From Lantana camara (Eukaryota > Streptophyta > Magnoliopsida > Lamiales > Verbenaceae): 64,000 nucleotides of DNA. Shown in pieces: positions 44,993 through 56,782 of this stretch (within the stretch, counting starts at the first letter, position 1; the number at the start of each line of letters is the position of its first letter). Under the pieces are notes generated by a model that saw nothing but the letters and a program-made list of their open reading frames with translations, ran no database searches and was not told the origin of the DNA. A program made the position numbers and the translations under genes. The DNA lies in NCBI GenBank assembly GCA_037501455.1, contig CM074858.1, positions 41,723,001 through 41,787,000 on the forward strand. Reading direction: 5' to 3'.

Positions 44993-47010
44993 TTATTCTT
45001 TACTACCGTACTCTCCACCACCGCCACCAAACTGTGGTGCAATGTCAAGGCCGCCGTTGATGGATGTCATCAGAGCCGAAAGGCCGCCAGTCGAGCCGCC
45101 ACTGGCCGCCACACCCAGCCCAAGAAGGTCAAGAGTGGTGTGCTTTGGCCCAAACACAGATGGAGTTCCTAACATCAATTCCTTCAAGCCCGACCCGCCA
45201 TCACAGCCCGGGCCCAAACCGAGCCCAAACGACAACCCGTCGGGCTCGAGGTGCTGGGGCCCGTTTGGTGATGATGATGAAGAAGAAGAAACTATGCCAA
45301 GGCCCCTTAGGAGTGATGCATTTGATGCAGCAGCACCCATTTGAGCTGCCTTCTGCAGCAATGCTGTTGCCGACATGGCGGGCTGTGGGGCCGGGGCGTA
45401 TTGCCTGCGTTCCTGACCGGCGGTGCCAAAGATTGAGGACCCTTGATTCGTGGAGAGGCAAAGGGAGATGGGTTCCGTCGACGAAGAGGGGAATATCCCG
45501 GTGGTCTGGGAATGAAGGCTTCTAGAAGATGTTGAGGAAGCGAATAGGGTGGAGAAGATGCTGCTGCTCGAGCTCCCGTTGCTGCAGGAAGCGGTGTTGC
45601 TGCTGCAGCTTGCTGTTAGGTTTGGATTATGGCAGGTGCTTTCCACTATTTCTGTAAAGAATGAGTTGTTATGGTGTGAGAATGGTGGAAAAGCTTTTAG
45701 CTTTGTGGAAAGAGAATCACTTTCTTGATCCCACTGTTGTGTTGCTTTTAGCTTCTTGCTTTTTGGTAAAACTAGCCAGATAGCTTTTGGGATTTGTTTC
45801 TAGTATTTTGTTCTATAGCATATAGTTGTTTAAATATGCATTTCTTGCACGTTCACAATCCCAGATCAGTCGGTCTAAACTCTAAAATTATTATGCAGAT
45901 AAAAACAAATGGCAGTAACTGACAAATAACGAGTATAACTCCAAGACTGAAGATGGAGAAACAAGAAAATACTTTGTTTTTTGTTCAGAACTTCCGCACA
46001 TCGAACAAAACAAAAACCAAAAATATCAAACTGCTAAAATCCACGTTTCAGTAGAAGTACCTGGACTCTGAACCGGCAAAACAGATGGGACCACGGAATT
46101 TGAAGGAGAAGCGGCTGGTGCAGGAGCCTCTGGCGGCAGTGCTGGTGCTGCCGCGGTGGCCGGCAGCGGCGGAGACGGCAACGACGATGCAACAGCCTCA
46201 ACATCTTTATCCTCTTCTGGAAGAGGACTAGGAGGTGCGACGATGGGCTGTGCTTTTGCGCTTTCCTCAGCTAAAGCATCACAAAAGGCTCTGTGTGTTA
46301 TAAAACTATCTCGCCTGCAAATCAATCAACTCCATAAACCACACACAAAATAAAAAGAAACATAACACGATTGAATTCTATAAAAGGTTATAAGAAACCT
46401 CGAAAAGAGAGTTCCACAATCGCATTTGTACTCTTTGGTTCCACAAATCTTCGAATGCGCCTTCCAGTCGGACTGAACTGCATACTTCTTGGAACATTTA
46501 TCGCATTTCCATTTCTTCTCACCGTGTTTTCTGCAGAAATGTTTCTTGATGCCCGTCAAATCGCCCAAGGCTCGGGAAGGATCGTGGTGCACGCAGCTCG
46601 GCTCAGGACAAACATAAACCCTTTTCTTCACATCTTTACTTGACCTCTGCCGAAGCTTCCAGGGCAAGTTATGACCCCTGCGATGAAGCTGCAAATTCTG
46701 ATCCCTCTGAAAACCTTTATTGCAGATTTCGCACACAAATCTGTTTGTCGCCATTAAAGTCTTCGGTGATAGAGCGATCACCTCTGCATCAGGATCTGAA
46801 ACAAAAGATATATGGAAAATATATTAACAAAAAGCCCAATAACAAAGAAAAAAACTTTCTCAGACATTTTATCGAATACCATTCGGGATTATTCATGCTC
46901 ACTCTTTTACCTGGCATTCCGGGTAGATTTCGCTTCTTCTTGGCGGTGGGTTTTGGAGGGACTGTTTGATTGCCAGAAGAAGAATCACCGGAAACTGCAG
47001 AATCATTCAT
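44993..47010 (-). CDS. IDD: INDETERMINATE-DOMAIN (IDD) zinc-finger transcription factor, four coding exons
   Basis: Plant-specific nuclear DNA-binding protein. Exons on the minus strand: 47010-46911, 46795-46399, 46314-46061, 45651-44993; all introns are GT-AG. The joined frame is 1410 bases, 469 codons. KKKRN (residues 24-28) is a likely nuclear signal, followed by the family phrase [17 protein letters not shown]. Finger 1: C55, C58, H71, H75. Finger 2: C96, C101, H119, H124. Finger 3: C131, C134, H147, C151. Finger 4: C158, C160, H173, C177. The Ala/Pro-rich linker is followed by a Ser-rich stretch (about 270-295), [15 protein letters not shown] (about 343-357) and TTLDLLGLG (about 422-430), matching known C-terminal IDD motifs. 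IDD proteins commonly work with GRAS proteins such as SHORT-ROOT, SCARECROW or DELLAs. Which subfamily member this is cannot be settled here. All motif residues look intact. Confidence 0.93.
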
Positions 47011-47728
47011 GGTGGAAGATTCCGTAAATAAGCAGATATGATATGGAGTGTCGAGCCTTTAATCTTCTGGGTTTGCTATCTTTAATATCTCCAGGAGCAT
47101 TGATATCGATGAAAATTTCAGCTCCATAAAAGTTTCTCCTAAAAATCAAGCTTGGGCCATTTCTGGATATCTACTGGTCAATCTTGCATATTTGGTAGCC
47201 CAGTTGCCAACTACCAGTTTCGTACCAATACCCAATTTAGAAAAACAGTAAAGCTTAAACAAACTCAGCTACAAGACCAGATAAGGTAATTTCTGCCGGA
47301 AAAATGACAGCCCCCCAGAATGATGATCTAACTTTATTAAGTCTATTGAAGAAATACGCCGGCGAAAATGGAGGAAACAATAAGTTTTGATGTTTGACTG
47401 AAATCTCTAAAGCTTATTGTCATATGCATACTTAAGTGATTAATTAGAGGTAGGAATCTGTAAGATAGGAGGTTTTCCGGTCAGTTACTCCGGTGGTTAT
47501 CGCCGGCGGAGTAACGGTGGTTAGAGATTGTGTATGTGAGAGAGAGATGAGAGGGAGAGGTTGTGTGGGAAAGTCTTCAGTGTTAAACTTTTGGGCACAC
47601 TGATATCTTTCCCAGAACTGAAAGAAAAATATTAGATTATTACTTCTTGAAAGTTTGACCTGTTTAGCAATTAGCAATAACTTTATAAAGCAGTAATTAT
47701 TATCATTATTATTATTTTTGGGTAATTA
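47011..47728 (-). promoter_or_regulatory. IDD upstream region and probable 5' UTR
   Basis: About 720 bases between the start codon and the T-rich run at 47729. No long frame. Contains a pyrimidine/purine tract (GAGAGAGAGATGAGAGGGAG, 47538-47557; CT-rich on the gene strand), common in plant leaders and core promoters. I could not place a TATA box or transcription start. Confidence 0.5.
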
Positions 47729-47801
47729 CGATATTTTTTTTATTTATTTATTTTTTTTTGGGGACACCACTCCCGTGATCTTATAAATCCAAAATCAACC
47801 A
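47729..47801 (-). repeat. Possible 3' end of a poly(A)-tailed retroposon
   Basis: On the minus strand, GGGAGTGGTGTCCCC runs into A9 and then TAAATAAATAAAAAAAA. This looks like the tail of a LINE or retrocopy. Its upstream part would be 59195-58795, split off by E7. The sequence itself is not recognised. Confidence 0.4.
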
Positions 47802-47806
47802 GACAT
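47802..47806. repeat. E7 left target-site duplication GACAT
   Basis: GACAT, repeated exactly at 58790-58794. Confidence 0.93.
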
Positions 47807-50800
47807 TGTAGCACCCCGCACGTGAGGCACCACATCCCCCGCACTAAGGCTCAACACGAGTAACGAAATAGTATATCCGCCCCCGTATCAAACCCTAGCG
47901 AACGGGAGACAAACATAAACCTTCCTAAGCCAGGCGGAGCTAGACCCTGCAATGATTACCAATCCACAAACTATATGCATCAACATGTTCAATTCAAACA
48001 TACGAATCATAATATAATTTGGGCTCTTCAGGCCTCTTTTAAATCATATCAAAATCCAGTAAAGCCAATTTCATAATAATTACATAGGTATCAAATTTCT
48101 CGAATAATTGAAACGAGTCATACATAATTCTAATACAAATATGAGTGCAGAGACTCCCTAACCTAACTCGACTCACTCAAAACTACAAACACCTCCGCCT
48201 AGCTCGAACCTCCAAAGAACAAACCTGCACACTAAAAGAATGGGGAGGGAGAGGGGTCAGTCTCTAGAAGACTGAGTGAGCAAGAGCGATACGTATTTAT
48301 ATAAAACATGCACATGCAGGTCGTAACCCCCGAGCAAGGTTTTATTTGAACTTAGTTCCCACAAAGGCAAGAAAATAGATAAACAACGCTCGGATTTTAC
48401 GACTAAGACATCTTAGTTCATTACCATCAGAAATCATATATAAATATAAGGCTCGGCGAGGGAGCGTGCACAATCTCCAACCAACTCCGACCGTGTACGA
48501 CAATTATCAATGATATATGGATTAGGTGATCATGCAATATATCATAATACAGGCAGACCATAAATCCAGTCCTAAATATATTGTTTGGGCAATCCGGTTC
48601 CCGGCTTTCCCGCACAGTGCCTATCAATCAAAAATCAATCAGTCAATCAATCATTTCCAATCAATTAAGTTCCAACCTTCTCCCTCCAAGTTGGTGGTGG
48701 GTTTGCAAGACCCGACCACCTCCGTCACTGGCCAAAAGGGGTTACATGACTCCCCAGATGGCACTCAGTCTCCCTTTCCCCGCCAATCTCCTGACGAGGT
48801 CCGGTACCGCTGTTCTGGTAGTGGGACTAGTATATGGGATCCCCGTCAGCCCTTGCTTCCTCGGTTAGCCACATATACTAAGTCCCGGGGCCCGTTCCGT
48901 CAGAATTTAGAAATGTGACTCGCCAAAACAATCAATTCATAAACATCATACTATATCCATCATTAACCATTTAAAAAGGGGTTTACTCGATCAATCATAC
49001 TATAAGAATCATACCTTACCGTGTAATTCGGCATATGCTATCTACGTACCTCTCCGTGTCATCCCAATCCGTAGCTAGCATGAAGACACACGGTTTGGAG
49101 CATAGCCTCATTACAAAACCATTTTTAAGCTCATGTATGCTCATACGTATAACTCAGAAGGATTTACTCGATAATTTCATTTGAAAATCATATATATATA
49201 TAATCTTAAGGTTTTTGGCCAAAACTTTACACGTAAGGGTTGTAGGGTTTAATAGGTAGCTAAAACGAAAACCACCCTCACCTGAACCGTGACGAACAAG
49301 GAACGGGTTAACAAGTGCTCGAACGGTCAAGATCTCTCCACCCTGGAGATAAACTGTACAAAAGACAACATGACGTGTTCGTGAGACTCAAGACTCTTAA
49401 TGAACCATATATGACGCACGGCAATGAAGTGAATATAACATGAATGCATAAATGATCATGTTATATTATAAAAATGTTCATGTGCACGATTAATAAATTT
49501 AAAACATATAATCATTTATTCGTTCATATATTTCATTCAATTTCATAAATTCATAATTTCATATAAATTTCATAAATTCAAAATATTCGTAAATTCATAA
49601 ATTCATAATTCATATTTAGGAATGAAATAAATAAAACGTTCAATCAAGAGTCGACTAAATACGCGAAATAGAATTCAATTAATTTCAATAATTAAATTAA
49701 ATCAAATAATAATTAAAATATATAATATATAATATATATAACATACAATATATATAGTATATATATATATATATATATATATGTACGTACAAACCCCATG
49801 CATGCATTACTAGATATAATACATGCAATATATATATACTATATATATAATACACACATGCATGCACACACAAACATATATATATATAATCACACACACA
49901 TGCAGCAGCCATGGACCAATATAACAGCAGCAACAGTCATCGTGCAGGGAAGATGAATGCGCAGGTAAGGTTCAATAAAAACGGGGTGACACGGGGGTGT
50001 CACCCACAAAGCTTATACCGAGACACCCCCGTGTCTCGGTACAGCAAGCCCGGACCAAGCTGCACCCCCGTTCCTCGCTGGAACGGGGTGAAATGGCACG
50101 CCCGTGACAGCAGCAGCAGCAGCCCAGTTCCGACAGCAAAAATGCAGAAAACAGAGCAAGGAGAAAGCATAGGAAAACAAGCCACAAATGCAACATTACA
50201 AGGCACGAATTGTTGCAAGAATTCACAAGATTATACACCAAAAATCCATGAAAGATGACAGCAAAAAGAAGGAAGAAAAGCAGCAGTTTTGACAGCAGTT
50301 TCAGTCCGGAAAAACAGAGCAATTTTCGAAGAAAAACAGGGCATGAACGAACTCACTCCTTCTCCATTCATTCAACTCAGTTAAGGCCAACCAAGAAGCA
50401 TCAAAACATTATATATTCATCAAGTAAATGAGTTCCAAACGTGATCAATCAAGACAACAACCATACGTGACCTATACGTGGGATTTCTGAAAATTTGTAA
50501 TAAATGATATATCATAAATTCTTCAACAACCACGAAATTAATGTGCATAAATGATATGAGGATGTCAAAATAATCAATCTCAAGCTTGGAATCAGTTTAA
50601 ATCATTGAGAAATGAAGAAGATCAAAATTTTGCCCAAAACTCATATTTTCGGTAATATGACCAGAAATGGAGAACCCAAGCTCAAAATCATGCATGAAAA
50701 GGTGAAAATGACCAGAATTAATCATATATTACAACCTTAGGCTTACCTTGATGATTGGTTGAAGTTTGGAGAAGATTTGAGCTCCAAAATCTTCAAGTGA

Positions 50801-51793
50801 AGAAGGGTTTCGGGACTGGAGGAGATGCAGTAGCTTTGGCTGAAGTTTTGGGGATGGAGTGATGATTATCTTGGTTAAAGCTTGAAATATCTAGATAGTG
50901 GGTTGAGTTAGGGTTTAAATGAATCAAACTATGGTTACTTTGGTCATGGTTTGCTCAAGATATGGCTCAATTAGGGTAACAAGGTCATGTTGGTTGCCGA
51001 TTCGTTCTTCGGTTGAAATTCGGAGATTCAAATGAATTAGGAAAAATATAAGGCTAACTTTACTAAACTCGAATTTTCGTTACGAGTTCAGCGGAGTTGA
51101 CGGAACTCGAATCCGAGTTCCCGAGCTCAAGATATTAAATTCGGAACCAAGGGTACGCTAAGTGCTCGTTAGCCCCCGATTTGGTTCCTCAATTAAAATT
51201 AAATTCGTTAACAAATCAAATGAATTCAAAAACATAAATTGAGTATAAAATCTTATTCATAACACATATACGTACAACATATTACAAAATCGTGGCAATT
51301 TGATATCAAATCATATAAGAATGAAGCACAAAATAAACGAACAAACTTAATCATACAATTCATGCATGAATTATAAAATTTTCCATGCAATTCATGCAAT
51401 CCCCATGCAATGAAATAATTTCATGCAGCAATAATTTCCCATGCAAACATTAAGATTTACATGCATACTTATTTTAAATCCCATGCAATATGATTCCATG
51501 CATAATTAATCCACGTAATATATATGTATAAGTACTTAATTAAAACATGATTAATTGACATAACATATAATTAGCATAATCATTAATTTAATAATAGTAA
51601 TTAAACATATATAATTAAACATATATATATACGAGACATATATATATATAGAATAATATTAAAATAATTAATATAATATAATAACAATTATTATAAAATT
51701 AATTATAAAGCACGTAAAACAATTAATTCGCGCAATTTGAGAAACACATACGTCATGCTATACAGAATAATAAAAAAAAACGGGGGCGTTACA
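47807..51793 (-). repeat. E7 3' LTR, 3987 bp
   Basis: In element orientation it begins TGTAACGCCCCCG (51793) and ends GGGTGCTACA (47807). Same subfamily as the E3 LTR. Inverted-repeat cluster at 49984-50088; CAGTCT/AGACTG block at 48258-48274. Confidence 0.93.
49984..50088 (-). repeat. Perfect inverted repeats in E7 LTR
   Basis: 49984-50005: arms GGGTGACAC/GTGTCACCC, loop GGGG. 50017-50040: arms ACCGAGACAC/GTGTCTCGGT, loop CCCC. 50066-50088: arms CCCCGTTCC/GGAACGGGG, loop TCGCT. The first two share the core GACAC-NNNN-GTGTC with different, matched outer arms. Copies recur at 56980-57084. Confidence 0.87.
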
Positions 51794-51828
51794 ACCTCTC
51801 CCCCTTAAAAGAATCCGTCCTCGGATTC
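51794..51828 (-). promoter_or_regulatory. E7 polypurine tract with upstream hairpin
   Basis: The plus strand reads ACCTCTCCCCCTTAAAA, then GAATCCG-TCCT-CGGATTC (51811-51828). On the element strand this is the same 7-bp stem with AGGA loop as in E3. Confidence 0.88.
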
Positions 51829-51852
51829 ATTATTTGCTAAAAACACTTAATG

Positions 51853-52046
51853 AAGGAACCCCGTTCCTTACAAACAACAAAGAGAGAATCCCCGTCTCTC
51901 AAACAACAATGAGAGAACCCCGTCTCTCAAAAACAGCAAAGAGAGAACCCCGTCTCTCAAAACAGCAAAGAGAGAACCCCGTCTCTCAAAACAGCAAAGA
52001 GAGTACCCCGTCTCTCGAACGAAAATAAGAGAATCCCCGTCTCTTA
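51853..52046 (-). repeat. E7 tail array of seven covarying inverted repeats
   Basis: Units start at 51853, 51882, 51911, 51941, 51970, 51999 and 52026, about 27-30 bp apart. In plus-strand reading the arms are AAGGAA/TTCCTT, GAGAGA/TCTCTC (four units), GAGAG/CTCTC and TAAGAGA/TCTCTTA. The centre is CCCCG throughout (CGGGG on the element strand). The first unit changes both arms (AAGGAA/TTCCTT) yet keeps pairing and loop. Confidence 0.87.
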
Positions 52047-54778
52047 CAAATAATACAGAGCAAGGGAGTTTCCAATACCCCCGAGCAACACAACACAAAA
52101 CAATAATTAAAAATCACGTAAAACGCCTTAGACAGATAATAGATATCCTCCACGTTGATCATCAATTATTCCAAGTTAACAGGATAGGAAATCAAAGCAC
52201 ATAGGAGAAATCTATTTGAATTAAATTCGTATGGATGCATGTATCATGGATGCTTCAGGTACCGTTCACCGTAGTTGCATAATTCAGAACGGTAAGTTTC
52301 GTTGTCCAAAGCGTGGTCTGCCCCAAAAGTGAATTCACTGCGCGATTTGTCTTTAAGCGCTTCAGGGTGCCCTAACCAAGCAATTGAGAGACCCTCTAAG
52401 GATTTCATTCCTTATTCCCTTCTGACTTGTCCTGCTTCCAATCTTCTTCGATCTTTCGTCATTTCCCATAATCTTCTTTCAATCAAACCAACTCTTAATA
52501 ATTAACGGAGCTTGACCTCCCCGGATCCCCTTGATCGTCCGTCCCGAACTCAGGTCTGTAGTTATTACCTTTACCATATCGAAGTCCAACATATCTCCGA
52601 GGATAACCACTCTGAAAAACCTTGATGATTCAATCCCAACCTTAAGATGCTTGCTATACAAATCTCTTTCTTTCTTCCATTCGATTGACCCCTTTTTTAC
52701 TCCCTTTAACCCCCTTAGGGTGAAATTTAGTATTTGGTCCCTAAAATTCCTTGACCGAAGAGAGGATGTTCTTGATGATTTTTGAAGTTTGATTTGAATC
52801 TTCCTAATGTTCATCCTTGTCAATTCGTTACTTCTAAAATCTCTTTCCAAATTCGTTGACCCAAGCTTTATTAACAACATCTCTTTTCTACGGTAACTTG
52901 AATCGATTACCTCTTGCCATCGCGACGTAGGAGTTTCCTTAAACTCCCTCATAACTCCCTTGTCTTCCTAACTGTATCTCCGTTATTTCTATTCATTACC
53001 CAGAACTTCAAGTTTAAGTTCTCCCCTCGGTCATCCTCTCCCCCTTAAAATTTTGCCGTTACACCTTGACCCTCATCAGTTCTTCTTTCATCGAAATCCT
53101 TAATAAGAGAATCTCATTAGGGGGAGGGGAGGTTAACGAACCTAGTAATCCAAAATTTATACCTCTCATTTTCCTTTTCACCCTCTTATCCCTTTCTTGA
53201 AGTTCTTTATTTACCGAAGTCATCTTCCCGGTTAGGTGTTACCTTGTTATTTCTTTTCCTCTTAACTCAGAGGTGGCCAGTCCAAAAGGTACTTGATAAG
53301 TGAGGTGAAAGAATTTCCTACCAAGTAAGCACTAAAATGCATGCCGGGTCAAAATGACGATGCATGTGGCACACTTGCGGCAATGAAATATGCAACACCT
53401 TAGAGAAACGAAATCAAATAGAAATACGTGCACGAACATAAATAAAGGAGAATAAATAATCGATGTGGAGTATGATGCACGTGCTATGAATGTTTTGGAA
53501 CCTGTCACCGATGTGGTAAGCTAGTAGCTCAGTAGTTTTTCTTCATTCTTCCAATCCCGAGGTTACTTGGACTTGGTGGTTATACTTTGTCTTTCCCACG
53601 GTCTTCAACTTTTCCATGAATCTTTTCGCATCACTTGTATCTTCCACTGTCTGGAATTGCAATTTCACGATCTCTCATGTCTTTGCCAACCACTGAATTT
53701 GACCTCTGCATTTCCACCCCGAGAATCACCCTTTTACACTGCCCAATTTCTCTTACAAAATCGAACCCTAATAAAATTCTGAACCCTGCTTCTCACCATC
53801 ACCATGATCCAGACTCCCGTGCTTATCCTTTATGAGTTAAGATTAGTGAAGTAAACTCATTTTGCTTATACTTGAGCACATGATTTCCTTCCAAAGAGTC
53901 TTTGCCTTTCCTTACCGTTTCCATTTGTTGCTCCATATTTTCAATTCGACCTCTTCACCCGACAATGCAGCTTGGATTTGGAAAACGAACTCAATCCTGT
54001 CCTTAGCATTATCACCCTCCGTGAACTGTAGTTATCCTATTGCTTATCTTTCTTTAACTCCTTCTCGACTCGCTTCCCATCTTAGTCAAACATCCTTCTT
54101 TGTCAACCCTTGGTTCATAACTCCTATCGAACCCATTTTATCTTGACTTCTCTTAATTAGTAACACCTCTTCAGTGATCCGAATCCGGGACCAAAATACC
54201 TTCATGGTGTGTTCACTTCATCCCTTAGGTTGAAAGATTCCGTAAATTCAATTAAATGTACCTTAAGTAATAGAGCGGTGTATATCGATCGTCTAAGTCA
54301 TAACCATCTCGCGATCAATCCTTATTTCACCAAGTGTCCTTCTACCACCGCATCTGTAAATCCGGACCTTCTATTCCGAATCCTAACCCTTGAACTCCAA
54401 CGCCATCTAGAAAGCCCCACATCTCGAATTCTCCACATTCTTCCCGGGTGTATCCGTTCTACCTCCCATGCCTCACAAAAAGCTTGCGATCGATCGTCTT
54501 TGTCATAGAACTTGGCCGTGGTTTGATATTATTATCATAACCTGTAATTCAAAACTTATTTCGGAGATATATGCATGCGATTAATACATGCTCATGGCAC
54601 ATTTTCAACACGAAAGGCACAGATTCAATATAGAATGCAACAAGTAATTCGACAAGATTAAAAAGAAAGACAATTTCATGTTCAAAATCGATGCAATGCC
54701 CACATTATCACTTAGTTCCTATGCCGTTCGACTTAGACTGACTCCGACACGACTCAAGAACACCGGTTTTACAACCGG
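52047..54778 (-). other. E7 non-coding internal region
   Basis: 2.7 kb with no recognised protein motif. The longest minus-strand frame (52952-52479, 157 codons) is rich in Lys, Arg and Ser and resembles no family I know; I do not call it a gene. The part at 53280-53530 is similar to 28870-29110 of E5, so part of this region is shared between non-autonomous elements. Confidence 0.65.
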
Positions 54779-54790
54779 GCTCTGATACCA
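54779..54790 (-). promoter_or_regulatory. E7 primer binding site (initiator tRNA-Met)
   Basis: GCTCTGATACCA on the plus strand, 8 bases from the LTR at 54799. Confidence 0.93.
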
Positions 54791-54798
54791 CTTAAGGA

Positions 54799-56749
54799 TG
54801 TAGCACCCCGCACGTGAGGCACCACATCCCCCGCACTAAGGCTCAACACGAGTAACGAAATAGTATATCCGCCCCCGTATCAAACCCTAGCGAACGGGAG
54901 ACAAACATAAACCTTCCTAAGCCAGGCGGAGCTAGACCCTGCAATGATTACCAATCCACAAACTATATGCATCAACATGTTCAATTCAAACATACGAATC
55001 ATAATATAATTTGGGCTCTTCAGGCCTCTTTTAAATCATATCAAAATCCAGTAAAGCCAATTTCATAATAATTACATAGGTATCAAATTTCTCGAATAAT
55101 TGAAACGAGTCATACATAATTCTAATACAAATATGAGTGCAGAGACTCCCTAACCTAACTCGACTCACTCAAAACTACAAACACCTCCGCCTAGCTCGAA
55201 CCTCCAAAGAACAAACCTGCACACTAAAAGAATGGGGAGGGAGAGGGGTCAGTCTCTAGAAGACTGAGTGAGCAAGAGCGATACGTATTTATATAAAACA
55301 TGCACATGCAGGTCGTAACCCCCGAGCAAGGTTTTATTTGAACTTAGTTCCCACAAAGGCAAGAAAATAGATAAACAACGCTCGGATTTTACGACTAAGA
55401 CATCTTAGTTCATTACCATCAGAAATCATATATAAATATAAGGCTCGGCGAGGGAGCGTGCACAATCTCCAACCAACTCCGACCGTGTACGACAATTATC
55501 AATGATATATGGATTAGGTGATCATGCAATATATCATAATACAGGCAGACCATAAATCCAGTCCTAAATATATTGTTTGGGCAATCCGGTTCCCGGCTTT
55601 CCCGCACAGTGCCTATCAATCAAAAATCAATCAGTCAATCAATCATTTCCAATCAATTAAGTTCCAACCTTCTCCCTCCAAGTTGGTGGTGGGTTTGCAA
55701 GACCCGACCACCTCCGTCACTGGCCAAAAGGGGTTACATGACTCCCCAGATGGCACTCAGTCTCCCTTTCCCCGCCAATCTCCTGACGAGGTCCGGTACC
55801 GCTGTTCTGGTAGTGGGACTAGTATATGGGATCCCCGTCAGCCCTTGCTTCCTCGGTTAGCCACATATACTAAGTCCCGGGGCCCGTTCCGTCAGAATTT
55901 AGAAATGTGACTCGCCAAAACAATCAATTCATAAACATCATACTATATCCATCATTAACCATTTAAAAAGGGGTTTACTCGATCAATCATACTATAAGAA
56001 TCATACCTTACCGTGTAATTCGGCATATGCTATCTACGTACCTCTCCGTGTCATCCCAATCCGTAGCTAGCATGAAGACACACGGTTTGGAGCATAGCCT
56101 CATTACAAAACCATTTTTAAGCTCATGTATGCTCATACGTATAACTCAGAAGGATTTACTCGATAATTTCATTTGAAAATCATATATATATATAATCTTA
56201 AGGTTTTTGGCCAAAACTTTACACGTAAGGGTTGTAGGGTTTAATAGGTAGCTAAAACGAAAACCACCCTCACCTGAACCGTGACGAACAAGGAACGGGT
56301 TAACAAGTGCTCGAACGGTCAAGATCTCTCCACCCTGGAGATAAACTGTACAAAAGACAACATGACGTGTTCGTGAGACTCAAGACTCTTAATGAACCAT
56401 ATATGACGCACGGCAATGAAGTGAATATAACATGAATGCATAAATGATCATGTTATATTATAAAAATGTTCATGTGCACGATTAATAAATTTAAAACATA
56501 TAATCATTTATTCGTTCATATATTTCATTCAATTTCATAAATTCATAATTTCATATAAATTTCATAAATTCAAAATATTCGTAAATTCATAAATTCATAA
56601 TTCATATTTAGGAATGAAATAAATAAAACGTTCAATCAAGAGTCGACTAAATACGCGAAATAGAATTCAATTAATTTCAATAATTAAATTAAATCAAATA
56701 ATAATTAAAATATATAATATATAATATATATAACATACAATATATATAG

Positions 56750-56782
<33 letters not shown>

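Noticed and set aside
45042..45525. Plus-strand frames opposite the last IDD exon
   Set aside because: Shadows of a GC-rich coding exon; no motifs, and the minus-strand frame is the clear gene.
48526..48918. 130-codon frame in the E7 LTR, repeated at 55518-55910
   Set aside because: Present in both LTR copies only because the LTRs are identical; no domain, and similar LTRs (E3) do not keep it.
51853..52046. CRISPR-like array (regular 29-30 bp spacing)
   Set aside because: Plant nuclear retrotransposon context, spacers are not unique (AAACAACA, AAACAGCA recur), units are hairpins rather than constant repeats, and there are no cas genes. Reported as a hairpin array instead.
52479..52952. 157-codon minus-strand frame in E7 as a new gene
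   Set aside because: No recognised domain, start or conserved neighbour; composition fits a chance frame in a pyrimidine-rich region, and I could not trace it in E5.
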